The translations under genes and the position numbers were made by a program. A stretch of 31,812 bases of DNA from Acanthaster planci (taxonomy: Eukaryota; Echinodermata; Asteroidea; Valvatida; Acanthasteridae), in assembly GCF_001949145.1 (NCBI RefSeq), contig NW_019091667.1:179308-211119 (forward strand), in the 5' to 3' direction. Positions 1 to 10,260 of the stretch are shown here, piece by piece (within the stretch, counting starts at the first letter, position 1; the number at the start of each line of letters is the position of its first letter). The notes beneath the pieces are model-generated. The model searched no databases. It saw only the letters and a list, made by a program, of their open reading frames with translations, and had not been told where the DNA came from.

Positions 1-620
1 TAAAACTCGCTTTCATTGGAAGAATGGGACTCTCCGGATATAACTTCAGCCATGTTGTCTGTGCTCTGAATAACACGATACCCAATATGAACACGAGTAG
101 TCACTGCACGGCGATTTTATTCTCAAGCAGCGAGGGCCGTGCCCTGTCAGTCAACGTGGCAAGGGCCAGCAGCGCCCGGGTCGGGTCATTCATGGGGCGC
201 AGGTGCATAATGAGCCCGCACAGCCCGCGCTTTGTCTTCAGTGCAGTGCAGTGATAATCCGCTGCGAGCGCCCGGCAGCGCGAACAAATGCGCTCTACAC
301 AAACAATACACGGATTACCTCCGCTAATTGCAGCGCTCTGCGCTGAAAGAATACGGGGATTGATTGGCAGTGCCCGGCAGCACTCAGCAGCTCGTAATTT
401 TATTCCAGGCTTTTATAAGTTCGGCTATAAAATAGAGTCCCAATTCTCCGGCCCCAGCAACCCATTATTGCCTTGGACCAATTTATTTACCGCCAATGAT
501 GGCCTAAACTTTTTAACTGACAGCGCCAAACTTTTTGGAGTCCCCGGCCACGAATATAAGGCCTATCGCTCCGGTACCGGAGTCCCTGGCTGGAAGTGGT
601 TAAGATCCATGTAAATAATC
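1..620 (+). promoter_or_regulatory. GC/CpG-rich patch with CCAAT- and TATA-like elements (possible promoter or old insertion)
   Basis: This block is much richer in G+C and CG dinucleotides than the AT-rich DNA after it, densest at about 165-370. An inverted CCAAT sequence (GATTGATTGG, near 359) lies about 60 bases before a TATA-like box (GGCTATAAAATAG, near 422). That order and spacing would suit a plus-strand core promoter with initiation near 450-460. Two weak ORFs cross the block (24-254 and 288-614), and neither resembles a family I know. A 14-base palindrome, CTCCGGTACCGGAG, lies near 570. The elements are seen directly; promoter function is inference. A decayed GC-rich mobile element is an equal alternative, since no gene is evident downstream. 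Confidence 0.25.
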
Positions 621-943
621 ATTCATCAATTCACACATCCTGTAGGCCTGCATGTGCTTTATCACTTCTACTTGGCCAAAATGAATAGAAACTGCTAACA
701 TTATCCCTGTATAATCTAAGATTTTACTTATGTCACTCGAGGAATGTGCTTATTTATTCCTCAATGTCTATATGCAATACATACAATGTGCTTGTCACAT
801 GGTCTAAGAAAAATCTTTCACTCCCTTTTTAATCTGTTTCAATCCTTAAATATCAGACAATCTTCAACACAAATAATGAGCTCTAAATGAACTTGAATAT
901 ATGAAGATCCCATATTTGATAACAGAAAGTGGAAATTACATAC

Positions 944-1073
944 CTTTGAGATGAAAAAGGAAGATTTTCTTTGGACCATTTTGTTTCACAGTAACTTTGC
1001 TCAATGACTTTTAATGGCATGTCAATGAGACAAGATGAAAAGCACCCTCTATCTTCCAAAGTCACAAGTATCC
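944..1073 (-). CDS. Possible internal exon of an unidentified minus-strand gene
   Basis: On the minus strand a pyrimidine stretch ending TTTTTCAG precedes an open stretch of 130 bases. It ends at AAAG followed by a strong donor, GTATGT. The frame encodes about 42 residues, including LEDRGCFSSCLIDMP and YCETKWSKENLPF, which look like real protein rather than low-complexity translation. The exon would begin after two bases of a split codon and end with two bases of the next. I do not recognise the family and found no flanking exons on this strand. It could be a chance open stretch. It is antisense to MRPL45, so it would belong to another gene. Confidence 0.3.
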
Positions 1074-1079
1074 CTGAAA

Positions 1080-2570
1080 AAGTTGGGGTGGCTCAGTTCT
1101 GATGAAATTATGAGAGAATTTGATGTACAATGTTCAAATAAGGCCAAATACATAAATCATAGCGCATTTGAGCATAAAATACATTTAATCAGGAAATGAG
1201 GGACTGGTATTTACAAACCCGTTTCATAGAAAATAGTGACCAAGTTTGGATTCCAAATTAGGTCAGAATCTATTATTTTGGGGTACATGATCAGTTGGCT
1301 GAATTTTCAATAAAATTCTGTGTGGAAAGTGCTACCATGTGAATCTTTCATGTGAGGCCATCAACTACTGTCTCATGTATTGTCTCAAATTTGTTTCAGT
1401 ATCTGTCAGTTCAGACAAACCTTTCATAAGGCTGTTTGGGACTGATATCCCTTCTTCATGAAGCACATTAGCTCTGGTTTGTGCTGTATTTGTTTCCTGT
1501 AATTGGCAACGGTAGATGAGTTTTAAAATTTATGATACATTGTATGTATTTTATGTTTTTTCTTGACGTTGGCACTATCCATCTCTTGAACCAGTCTGTA
1601 TTCAAAGGACTATAGTAAAACTACCGCCAGTTCATCGAAAATGATATTAGGACAATAAAATGGATGTTGATAGCTGGAAGAATGATAAAAGATTGTCCAC
1701 CACTAGTATGTAACTAGAGAAAGAGAATGACCTCAAATGGACCTTAAATCTAACACTCCAAAATAAGACCAATTTAAAACATCTAAAAACATTGTCCTAC
1801 CAAAATTGAAGATCAGGCTATATAAAATGAGTCAATCCAATGAAGGGATATAGTGCAACTCAGAAAGTGAAAGAAAAATAGTCCTATAATATCTACCTCT
1901 AGTTTCACTAGAGAAATAGAGATTATCTCCAATAGACGAAGACCTAATCTCCCCCAAAATGAAATAGCACTACCTACTGAATATAACAAAAATCAAGACA
2001 TAATCCTCACCAAAGTGTATCTAAAAATAATCCTCCATCCTTTTTACAGGGCTTCTTTCAACCCTAACCTAAACTTGCCATATACATGCTAGGATACGGC
2101 CTAGCTACTTCCCAGCAAGATAACTGGTGAAATTAGGATTAATAAATACAAGAAAATTTACCAAATACTGGACTGTCTATGTGTCAAAACAAACATCTTG
2201 ACAAAGGTCAAAATTTGATTGTGATCTTGAAAAGCGTAAACTATGTACTGTCATCTTTTCAGAAAAAAATGAAACTTTCTTTTGTGCTGGCATCAGCAAA
2301 AAAAGGACAGGAAACATGTACTCACATCAGGCTTTTACTCTCTGATCTACTGAGTAAACTTGTAAATTTGTTCTCATAGTGTCTCAACTCCAGCCTTACA
2401 AGCCATATTGAACTCCAAATTGTTTGCCTATTTTGTGAAAAGGGCAACTTGATTCACCCACTTCTTCCAAAAATCATAACAGAATACCAATAATTACAGT
2501 TAATACAAATAAAACCTTGCCATTGGCTTGCTCGTAGTCCTCGAGATGGCAGTACTCTAGGTGATGATTC
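1080..2570. other. AT-rich stretch with no recognisable gene
   Basis: I see no convincing exon, RNA gene or repeat here. The one ORF (2179-2379, plus) is lysine- and leucine-rich, has no motif and lacks good splice context. Confidence 0.5.
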
Positions 2571-2579
2571 GATGTATGA

Positions 2580-2946
2580 TCATTGAAAGCCAAGGATGGA
2601 CAACCCGATGGATGACACAGATGGCGAACACAGATGAGGACTCTCAAAGAGAAATCTTAATGTCCCACCAGTCCTACAGCCTGGCCCGAAACCATCAGTA
2701 GAGCACATCAAAATTCGGGCAAAAAGAGTGGCATATGCAATACCAGGTAGTTCCGTATACAAAAAATACACCAGTGTAATTTGTATCCTGCCGACTACGC
2801 CATGTATAACCAGAGCGAGAAGTATGATTTGCAAAAACTTGAATCCAACTCCGGCTGCCGGAGCACTAAAAGCAGTGGTGGACCATTTCTCCCCAATNAA
2901 GGGCAAACCCGTTATATATAATGACCATTTCTTGATTTTCCATTAG
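2580..2946. other. Block open on both strands, identity unresolved
   Basis: Both strands stay open for over 200 bases here. The minus-strand reading is hydrophobic (for example FLQIILLALVIHGVVGRI), resembling a membrane segment. The plus-strand reading is not. Base composition is more balanced than in the flanks. One base at 2897 is N. No convincing splice sites, start context or family motif was found, so I do not call a gene. It may be a remnant of a mobile element. Confidence 0.2.
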
Positions 2947-2949
2947 TTT

Positions 2950-3575
2950 ATTTATGGTTCTTAATCATGACTATCGCAAGCGACAAAACAATTAACCACA
3001 AATTAAAAGACTACAAAATTAACCTCAAATCGGCACTACCTGGCGAGCAAAATCCAACTTGGAAGAGGGTGTAGCTGTAAAGATAATACCAATTTTAACA
3101 CCCATATTCAACAACGTCATTTTAAAATAACACCTTACATATAAAAATTTGTACACTAAATATCACCACTTGAGTCATTAATTATACAGCAAGAAAAGGT
3201 AACATACCTCAGCTAAACATCCACCCAGCATTGGTCATTCCCCATGCTATGTGGTGCAATTTCCAGCTACATATCCCCATGCCACGCCCAACAGACTACA
3301 TGTACATGGCAGGGGCAAGCCAGACCAAACAAGCTGGTGCAGTGAGCAGAAGCCAAGGAAGGAATGACAATAATCATTGCCTACCAGGGCCTTTTATACC
3401 AAAGTCTATGCTTAAATGCACACACCAGAATATAAGAATGCAGTGTATGCCAAAAGGGGACCATACCTCATGCATAATGAATTAAAGCCTGTGGAGTGAC
3501 CCAACCTGAATACAAGTAACCCAGATTACAAACAATACCCTTTCATTCCAAACCAACAACTAAGTCAACTGGTTA
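2950..3575. other. AT-rich stretch without a recognised gene
   Basis: The ORF at 3231-3485 (plus) has no family resemblance and no splice or start context that persuades me. Nothing else is evident. Confidence 0.45.
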
Positions 3576-3577
3576 CA

Positions 3578-3646
3578 ATGTGATTGCCGAGCTTTCGGTA
3601 ACTGATTACCTTCTTCAGGGTAAGCAGATTCAGTTCAGATTAATGT
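3578..3646 (-). repeat. Left inverted repeat with hammerhead-like motif
   Basis: On the minus strand this reads CTGAAGA, then GGTAA-TCAG-TTACC (a perfect five-pair stem with four-base loop), then CCGAAAGCTCGGC. The layout follows the conserved core of a hammerhead ribozyme: CUGANGA, stem II, GAAA, stem III. The core has A in place of U7, and the base after stem III is A where a U-H cleavage site would be expected, so activity is doubtful. The outer 24 bases (3578-3601) match 5517-5540 perfectly as an inverted repeat. Similarity, with gaps, continues inward to about 3646. Motifs of this type are known from the terminal repeats of Penelope-like elements; assigning this copy to them is inference. 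Confidence 0.6.
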
Positions 3647-3654
3647 AAGAGTCC

Positions 3655-5490
3655 TCCTGACCTGGAGTTGATGCCGAGCAATACCATCTCTTCACACAAA
3701 AGGAGCCATCCTTGAGAAGGAGGTCTACATCCAATGTCAACTTTATAGCTTGTGTTGCGGTTGGACAGGAATGAATTAGGTCATCCATATACCTATCTTG
3801 CTGCAGTATACAAGAAGCTTCAGGATGGGTGGACTTAAACTTCTCAGCGATCTGCAGCATGACGAAGTTGGCCATAGCAGGTGAAGGCTTGTCGCCAAAT
3901 GTGACCCTCGTAGATTTCGGTTTTTCTCGGAACTGTCAAGGTTTTGCCAAAGAAAACTATGGACTACAGTATCCTCAGGTCTTAACAAAACTTAAAGGAA
4001 CATCTTGGATATATCTCCAACAATTGCCACAAGATCCTCTCTAAAACGTAACAGTACCCCAAACTGGTTTCTGATAAGATTTGGTCCTTTGTAAAGAAAG
4101 GAATTATTGAGACTCTGTGATATTGACTGGCGGGATCGAAGACAACTCTCAACGAGTGCTGATCTTCTCTGGTTGATATATGCCATGATGGGGCAGATAG
4201 TTGACAGGTCCTTCAGCAGCTTTGTCTGACACTTGGACGGCCCAACCCTTATCCACATACTCCCCGACTGCCTTGTCGTACATGCTAGCTTTGTCAGGAT
4301 TCTTGGACAAGCTCCGTTCCAAAGATGCCAGTCGTTTCTCAGTTAGTGGGCGATTGTTTGGAAGGAGGGAAGGGTCCTTCTTCCACGGCAGTCCAATCAT
4401 ATATCGGTCTCCCTCCTTGTGACAGGAGTTAGCAAACATCTCCATCGGTGTTCTGTCATCCTTGGACATACCGTTCACTGGACAGGAACAATTAAGTGCT
4501 CTTACACCCAAAGTTTCAAGGTCATACAGCCGGTTAAAATCCAGGCACTCTTTAATGATGGTGCTAACAGACACTCTTGAAGTAGAAGACTTAGTATTGT
4601 CTGGATCAATTACAAACCACCCAAGTGGAGTCTTCTTTCCAACTGGCTCAAATTGTAGGCCCTGTACCTCTTCTTCAGCATGGTGGTGGCTGTACTGGAC
4701 TCCATGGATGAGGTCAATCGGTCCGGCCTGATGAGCAAAATTGAGATCAGAGATATGGGGAAAGGAGTAGAGCCATTGACGGTCCAAAGGAGGGACGCTA
4801 AGGACAGTACGGTCAATCTCATGTGCCTATATTTCATAATCTTCCTCACCGGTGAAATCCAGAACCTTACCCGGCAACTAAATTTCTACCTCAAGCGACC
4901 ACCTCCAACTACTGAAATTTCCAATGGTTCTTTTTGACCTTGCAGGCCTAGGGCCTCAGCAAAGTCTCTGCAAATGATGGTGGTCGCTGGGCCACTATCA
5001 ATGAGAACATTACCTTCCCTGACTCTTACATTCTCAGCTCTGAAAATCACACGAAGAACTGGTGGAATCCCATCTTTGTCCAAGGTGGAAACTGCACTGC
5101 TGGATGGGGGATCGAAATGGATCAAAGTATGATGCATTCTCAAGCAACCGTTCTTGCCGCATTTTTTCTTGAACTCGCACTCTTCACCCTTGTGGCCTTG
5201 GATGAGACACGGAAAGCAGAGGTGGTGTTCCTTCACAATCTTGAAACGATCTGTGGGGGAAGAATCCTGAAAGGTAGGGCAGTCCATCACTCTGTGAGGG
5301 GATTTGCAGACGTAACACTTGATAGGCCATTTCTCTGGGGGTTTCTTCTCGCTGGCAGCATGGACACCCTCTGATTTCGGATGATCTCTTGACACCCTTT
5401 CATCTGCTTTGTCACATTTAAGATCTCCAAAGTCGTGGTCAAAATCTGCCTTGACCTGTTTCCTAAGAAATTCACTAATATGAGCTGAAT
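3655..5490 (-). pseudogene. Broken BEL/Pao retrotransposon gag-protease-reverse transcriptase fragment
   Basis: Read on the minus strand, the order is zinc knuckles, aspartic protease, linker and reverse transcriptase, as in BEL/Pao polyproteins. The first open segment (about 5490-4886) holds Cys/His clusters (CYVCKSPHRVMDC, then a CX2CX4HX4C knuckle, then a Cys/His group ending HHTLIH) and a protease-like LIDSGPATTII. The next (4787-4149) carries the pre-RT linker (KKTPLGWFVID) and the start of RT (LPHHGIYQPEK). Then come segments in shifted frames: 4258-3992 (GPNLIRNQFGVLLRFRE, GDISKMF), 3988-3850 (RPEDTVVHSFLW) and 3875-3655 (catalytic box RYMDDLIHS near 3780-3795). The frame changes at least four times, so it is a pseudogene. 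RNase H, integrase and LTRs are absent. It sits upstream of the visible MRPL45 exon, in antisense orientation. Family assignment is firm; subfamily is unknown. Confidence 0.9.
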
Positions 5491-5540
5491 CTACTTGTCC
5501 TGAAGAAGGTACACATTTACCGAAAGCTCGGCAATCACAT
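5471..5540 (+). repeat. Right inverted repeat with hammerhead-like motif
   Basis: This is the partner of the repeat at 3578-3646, in opposite orientation. On the plus strand it reads CTGAAGA, then GGTA-CACATT-TACC, then GAAAGCTCGGC (5500 onward). The stem is kept although its loop differs in sequence and length from the left copy, which hints at a conserved fold. The last 24 bases are identical to the left copy. Inward similarity to about 5471 is looser. The gag frame of the Pao fragment runs into the inner edge of this repeat. No clear target-site duplication flanks the pair. Confidence 0.6.
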
Positions 5541-5629
5541 ATTTCAGAGCACCGATTTGATATTATATTCTTGTAGAATATTCAAAGGACCCTTGGCACA
5601 CATTTTTAGACATGTTTTCCTCATAGATA

Positions 5630-5869
5630 AAGGGGTTAACCACTTGCTGCCGGATGGTTTGAAAAATGCAGTGCACACATATGGGCGAATTTCAAGATTT
5701 TCGGTTTTCAAAATCTTCAAGAATTCATATTTTCAATTAATGGACGTTTACACCCACATGAAATACTGTCTGGTGTCCACTATAGCCTGACAGACAAAGT
5801 CTATTGATGCCCGAGTATTTCAGCCAGGCCTGCATCCTTGTAAAATGAGCCCAGATTGTGTGGTGTTGT
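5630..5869 (+). repeat. Dispersed repeat, copy 1 (second copy at 17120-17333)
   Basis: Starting at GGTTAACCAC and ending at TGTGTGGTGTT, this segment aligns in the same orientation with 17120-17333. Shared blocks include TTCAAGATTTTC, ATGGACGTTTACACCCACA and TATTTCAGCCAGGCCTGCA. This copy has about 28 extra bases near 5660-5690. Similarity stops abruptly at both ends, as expected for an interspersed element. No coding capacity, inverted termini or target duplication was recognised; it may be a SINE, MITE or LINE tail. Confidence 0.75.
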
Positions 5870-6308
5870 ATAACTTTCTTTTGTTTACGAACCTGGCACA
5901 GTGCGCTGCTGACCTCTTTTCAATAGGGGCCAGATTAGCATGCAGCGGTGCTGTGTGGCTCATGGCTGTGTGTCTCCTCGGCTTCGTGTATAAAGCCTGT
6001 GCTCGAAAACGGGTCCCCCGGCAGCAAGTGGTCAATACTGGTACTTTCAGGGAAACCAAGAGAAAAAAAGAGAGGATCAAAAGTTAAGAACAATATTTTG
6101 AGTCTTAATTCCGGGTAGCCCCTTTGAAATGCTTTTGAGAGGAACCATTGAGATTAATCTTTTGAACTTTGTATACATTTATCCCTTCAATTGCCACTTG
6201 AAATTGCTGCACCTGTTATTTGGATTGTTGTGTAGTAACTGCCTTATAACCCAAAGATTATGACTTTGTTTCATACTTACAAGTAACTTTAATTTTTTTC
6301 CAATCCAG
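5870..6308 (+). other. Presumed intron end before the MRPL45 exon
   Basis: No coding match was found. A pyrimidine-rich tract (TTTTTTTCCAATCCAG) ends at the acceptor AG, 6307-6308. An ORF at 5845-6087 (plus) contains a hydrophobic stretch but overlaps the repeat end and has no recognisable homology, so I do not call it. Confidence 0.5.
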
Positions 6309-6458
6309 GAAATGACGAAAGGCTTCCAGTTCAAAACCATCCGATGGAAGTTTCTGGAATCAATTGAAAAGCCAAGAGTTGTTCATATGCGAACCACAGA
6401 TATGATTGATAAAGGCAACTTGTATGGTCAAGTTACAGTTAGATTCCATTCCACACAG
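6309..6458 (+). CDS. MRPL45: MRPL45 (mitoribosomal protein mL45), internal exon
   Basis: mL45 is a protein of the mitochondrial large ribosomal subunit. It has a Tim44-like fold, sits near the exit tunnel and helps attach the ribosome to the inner membrane. This exon is 150 bases, 50 codons, phase 0 at both ends. The acceptor is CCAATCCAG (AG 6307-6308) and the donor is CACACAG/GTAAAA (GT 6459-6460). The translation includes FKTIRWKFLESIEKPRVVH and DKGNLYGQVTVRFH, which follow the conserved vertebrate pattern (KYKTVRW, VESLE, GNVYGQITVR) within the Tim44-like domain. The ATG at 6312 is internal, not the start. The N-terminal half of the protein, including the mitochondrial targeting peptide, must come from exons that I could not find in the window. 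There is no sign of decay. Confidence 0.93.
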
Positions 6459-6459
6459 G

Positions 6460-7185
6460 TAAAATCAATGAAACTTTTTTCCAAAATCATTTTAGTGTAT
6501 CATGTAGATATTTTCTTCCTTATACAAGGAACAGCTCATGCATACATGTACATATTCCAACCAACCAATACTCAAGTAACGTCAACAAACTTTGTACATG
6601 TACTGACTGTACACTTACCTGTATGTTTTTAAACAAGTTTGATGACGTTGTGAGAAGCATTGGTTTGGTTTCGTATGGAGCGATGTGCTGTTGCAGAGTA
6701 GAGGGTCCATTCAATGGTTATCAAAGTGCTTTTTGCCATCAAAGGTGGGCACTGCATCAAAATGACTGATGTTGCTGGATTCGTGCTTGTGTTTTTAGTG
6801 CTTTGTGGGATACCGGAACAATAGGGCAATACCTCACAAGGAACATTCTTTGTTCTTGTGGGGTACTTAAAATGATACTTACAAGAATTTCACGAAACAT
6901 ATTTTTGGAATTTACTCAAAAAGGATGAATTCCCAAGGTATACTTATCTGTTGCAAATAGAAGGAATTTACATACGTGACATTTGCTCAAATATCAACCT
7001 AAGAAAGAGAGTCTACTTCATATGACAGCACATTGGAAACTCTGCCTCACACAATAATTTTTAAGTACACAAAAATAAAGGATATACCCCACAAGAGTAC
7101 AAAATGTACGTGCACTTGTGAAAGGTGCAGATGGAGCTCTTCTATGTATTAACATAGCCACAAATTGAGGTCGGATTGAAAATCG
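6460..7185. other. Intronic stretch with no recognised feature
   Basis: The short ORFs on either strand show no family resemblance. No repeat was recognised. Confidence 0.45.
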
Positions 7186-7601
7186 AAGACGTCCTCAGTT
7201 TGCAATGAAGTGTTATTTGAAATGTGAGCATTTATGGAGGTCAGCGAAATCTCAAGGCCTTTTCTAAGCTGTCCTCGGTGTACATATTTAACGTCCTCGG
7301 TGTACGTATAAAAACACCCGATCTAAATTGACAGGTCTATGGCACTCTACCTACCCAAACAGTCAATACATATGCAAATTTCCCACGCGCGTATAGCTAT
7401 TCGCTGAAAAGACTTAATCATCTTAGGTGCCCCTTGACCTCCACTATGCACTGTGGTCATGCCGCCACATTCGTCCTTCACAACGGACATGTCTTTTAGA
7501 CATCTTCAAATTTTTCAAGTTTCGTTTTCGCTACACGGTCGACTTGAATCATCCAGTTGTATTTCCTGAATAAACTTTAACCTTGTGTGATTTTTATTTT
7601 G
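7186..7601 (+). repeat. Possible LTR or leader of a decayed retroelement
   Basis: The direct repeat GTCCTCGGTGTAC occurs twice, near 7273 and 7294, with a related GTCCTCAGTTTGC near 7190. It is followed by a TATA-like CGTATAAAAAC (about 7305) and, some 260 bases on, by CCTGAATAAACTT, which contains AATAAA. A TATA box followed by a poly(A) signal is the usual arrangement of an LTR's U3-R-U5. TTGGTAAGAGTG (about 7602) just after could be a primer-binding site. No second copy was found, so the ends and the LTR identity are inference. Confidence 0.3.
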
Positions 7602-10260
7602 TTGGTAAGAGTGTTGTTTCCTTGTTTTTGGTGCTTTTCACCTCTCTTTTCTGTGTGTGCATTCTGCAGGTGTTTACCGTCACTGTTTCAAGGAACAGTC
7701 AACCCTACACTCCCCATAGGCCTTGCCATTTGAGTTGGCGCTTGGCACGTTAGCGGCCCATATACATGTAATCCACATATCCCTAGCTGCATAAGAAGGC
7801 GGATTGTAATTTTTAGCTGTTTCCCATTTAACCGCTTGAGTGGGCGTTCCTTTATTTAAGCAAACATTTGTGGATAAAGGCCTAACCTCTTAGTGGGTGC
7901 TCTTTGATAAAGTGGTAGGATGGGGATAAGGCCTAGCCACATGAGTGATTCACTCATTCATATGTAGCTCTGATGAAGATATAGGCCTTAGCTGCAAGTG
8001 GGGGAGTCTCCATCGGGATGTCCCCTGCTCACAGTCAAGCACGGAGCTGACTTAAGTGGCAAGATCAAGCCCGCACTGTTTGCTGGAGCTTGATCTTTTA
8101 GAGAATGAGGGCAAAGGCCAAGCCGCATGAGTGGGCGCTCCGTAATCTAAGCGGCTTAGACGAGGACTCTGGCCTTAACCGCAACATTGGATTCCCTTTT
8201 GGGGCATTCCTGACTCATCACCATTCTACTTTTCTGCCCCCCAACACACAACTGAGCCACCGTCTCCACCAACCACCTAAGAGACAACGAGTTGGCCCAT
8301 CAATCGCCCATAGCTCAGAAAAGCCTGCGGGGTAACAGGGCTTCTATTCCTCCACCGCCTGCAACGTTTACCGGCCGCTGCAGGTCCACAGCGCGAAGGC
8401 TGCCTCTTCGGTAGCGTCAACTGAGCAGTCATCTAGTCTGCCTCATACTTGTAACCCCTGGACGGGCTCCCGACATTCTAAGGGGTCCAGCCTTTAGGCT
8501 GGTCCATTGTCCCAAGTTGATGACACCCACGCCAGCCAAACTCTCAACTGCCCGCTACGGGACAGGCTTGCGGCCCTTCTTGCCACATCAGCCACTGGTT
8601 CACCCCGACATCTAAGGCCCATGGGCAAGCGTTCTTCTTCGTAGGTTTCTTCAAAACCACGAAGAGACACCACTCGAAGCAACAGGAGTTTCCACCTGAA
8701 CCATGGATGACAGTGTTCCAGTCTATTATTGAGTCTCTGTCCTCCGTCATCTGTTGTCTGAGTGGTAAACTCCTGCTGGCTTTTACCGCTCTGGAGCCGG
8801 ACGTACCTCCTACGGATCCCCACTATCCACCTGTCCTGCAGTCACACATGACTACTCACAGTGTGGAACTCACTGAGGCTTATACCAATCCAGCACTGAC
8901 CCTGCAAAACATTCTGCAATGTACAGGAGTATCCCTGGGTCCTGATTCAGCTAAGCTTCAGTCTGAGCATCAGACCGTGTCATCAGAGGTTGACATCGAC
9001 TTTGTCGGCAACCATCCCCCTTCTGAAGGACGCCTCCGTCTTCTTGAAAGAGGTATGATTCAGGTGACGTTCTCGGTCTTCCATTGCCCTCTCCTCCACA
9101 GCGTGTCGTCGGACATTCTCCGTTTAATTAAGCCAGCACTACCTACACTGGCCACTTTGTCCCGGTGCTACCGTCTTTAGACACCTTTCAACTTGGGTAT
9201 TCTGGCGTTGAGGTGATGCAGATCCCTCTTGGGTCAGCGTCCGTTTGTTTCCGAGGCGGCCCACTGAACTCTTTATGTCACTCTGTCTTCCAGCTACCTT
9301 CTGGGAAGACCAATTATACCCCTTTGGCCCTTCTGCCAGCTCTGGGATGACCCCCTATGGAGACAGTGCCAGGCTATGTGGATACAACACCACCTGTGTC
9401 CTGGGCTCTGGTACCGCCATGAGTCACAAATCTCCTTTTTCATGTGGCATGTCTGACAAGGCTGCATTGAGAAGACCCCACGCCGCTCATGCGCCAGCCC
9501 CACTGATCCACCCAATGCCTTGAACCACCACTCTCTGTCACCCTTCATCGAGGGCATCCAAGTATAGGTTGACACTACATGTTACCGGGCCACCCCCTGC
9601 CTTAGCCCACCGTTTACGTGACCCCGCTGGACGCAGTACGAGGTATGCAGGCACAATGCAGATCAATACGAGAACGGGTCGCGGTTCAAGTAACTCCTAT
9701 CATTACGCTAAGCATCAACCCTCAAGTGGTGTTCGACTCATGTGGGGGGGGTGCGGAGCTGAGAAACAATGAATGTGTACAAGCAGCCTACCGGATACAA
9801 CCTTCTCACTACTGGTACCTGTGCACTTTGCCTGCAGACCCCCTCTGACCGCCAAACGCCTGATCCCACCGATGTCCAAGACTTCGCCATCAGGGCACCT
9901 AGGCATGAAGTAGACAACAGTGATCAATGGGCAGCCCCCTCATTTCTGGCTCTGCCCTAGTGTTTATACCATTTGTATTTGGACCCACTGCATGTATACT
10001 ATTTCTCTAGTCCGTACCTCGGGTGTCCGAATTCACTGATCTTTACACTATCGTGGATTCCACACCCTTCTCACTATCCTGTAATCCCGCACTTTTCCAG
10101 GGGTTTTCTGGTACACTAATACATTGCCGCATGTATTACCATTATGGCCCATCATGTGCTTCCTCCACAAATTCTTCCACACGACCTCTCTTTGTCCTGT
10201 TTACTGTCCGGACGTGAGATCTTCCAATGTGGGCGTGTCCAAACTTTCTATACATACAGT
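7602..10260 (+). mobile_element. GC-rich decayed element, family unassigned
   Basis: G+C is clearly higher here than in the roughly one-third G+C flanks, and the plus strand is pyrimidine-rich. Several moderate ORFs cover the plus strand (8105-8335, 8707-9180, 9165-9350, 9245-9523, 9618-9848) in different frames, as if a once-coding sequence had been broken by indels. They are rich in Pro, Ser and Leu. I see no zinc knuckle, RT, integrase or recombinase motif, so it could be a gag-like region or not coding at all. The LTR-like block lies directly before it, which suggests one element. The 3' limit is set by the return to AT-rich sequence near 10260. Confidence 0.4.
7822..8180 (+). repeat. Degenerate repeat of about 53 bp, five or more units
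   Basis: A motif like AGGCCTAACCGCATGAGTGGGCG recurs in degenerate form, starting near 7826, 7879, 7933 and 7984 (spacing 51-54 bases) and again near 8116. It lies in the leader of the GC-rich element. Between units, at 8061-8070 and 8088-8097, AAGATCAAGC and GCTTGATCTT form a perfect ten-pair inverted repeat. Confidence 0.5.

Noticed and set aside
2041-2075. Telomere-like CCCTAACCTAA
   Set aside because: Only about two imperfect units; no array.
4201-5374. Plus-strand ORFs over the BEL/Pao fragment
   Set aside because: They are opposite-strand shadows; all recognisable domains are on the minus strand.
5845-6087. Plus-strand ORF just before the MRPL45 exon as an upstream MRPL45 exon
   Set aside because: Its translation does not match any part of mL45, overlaps a dispersed repeat and is not joined to 6309 by suitable splice sites.
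8494-8823. Minus-strand ORF of 109 codons in the GC-rich block
   Set aside because: Length is expected by chance at this higher G+C; Arg- and Trp-rich translation without domain signature.
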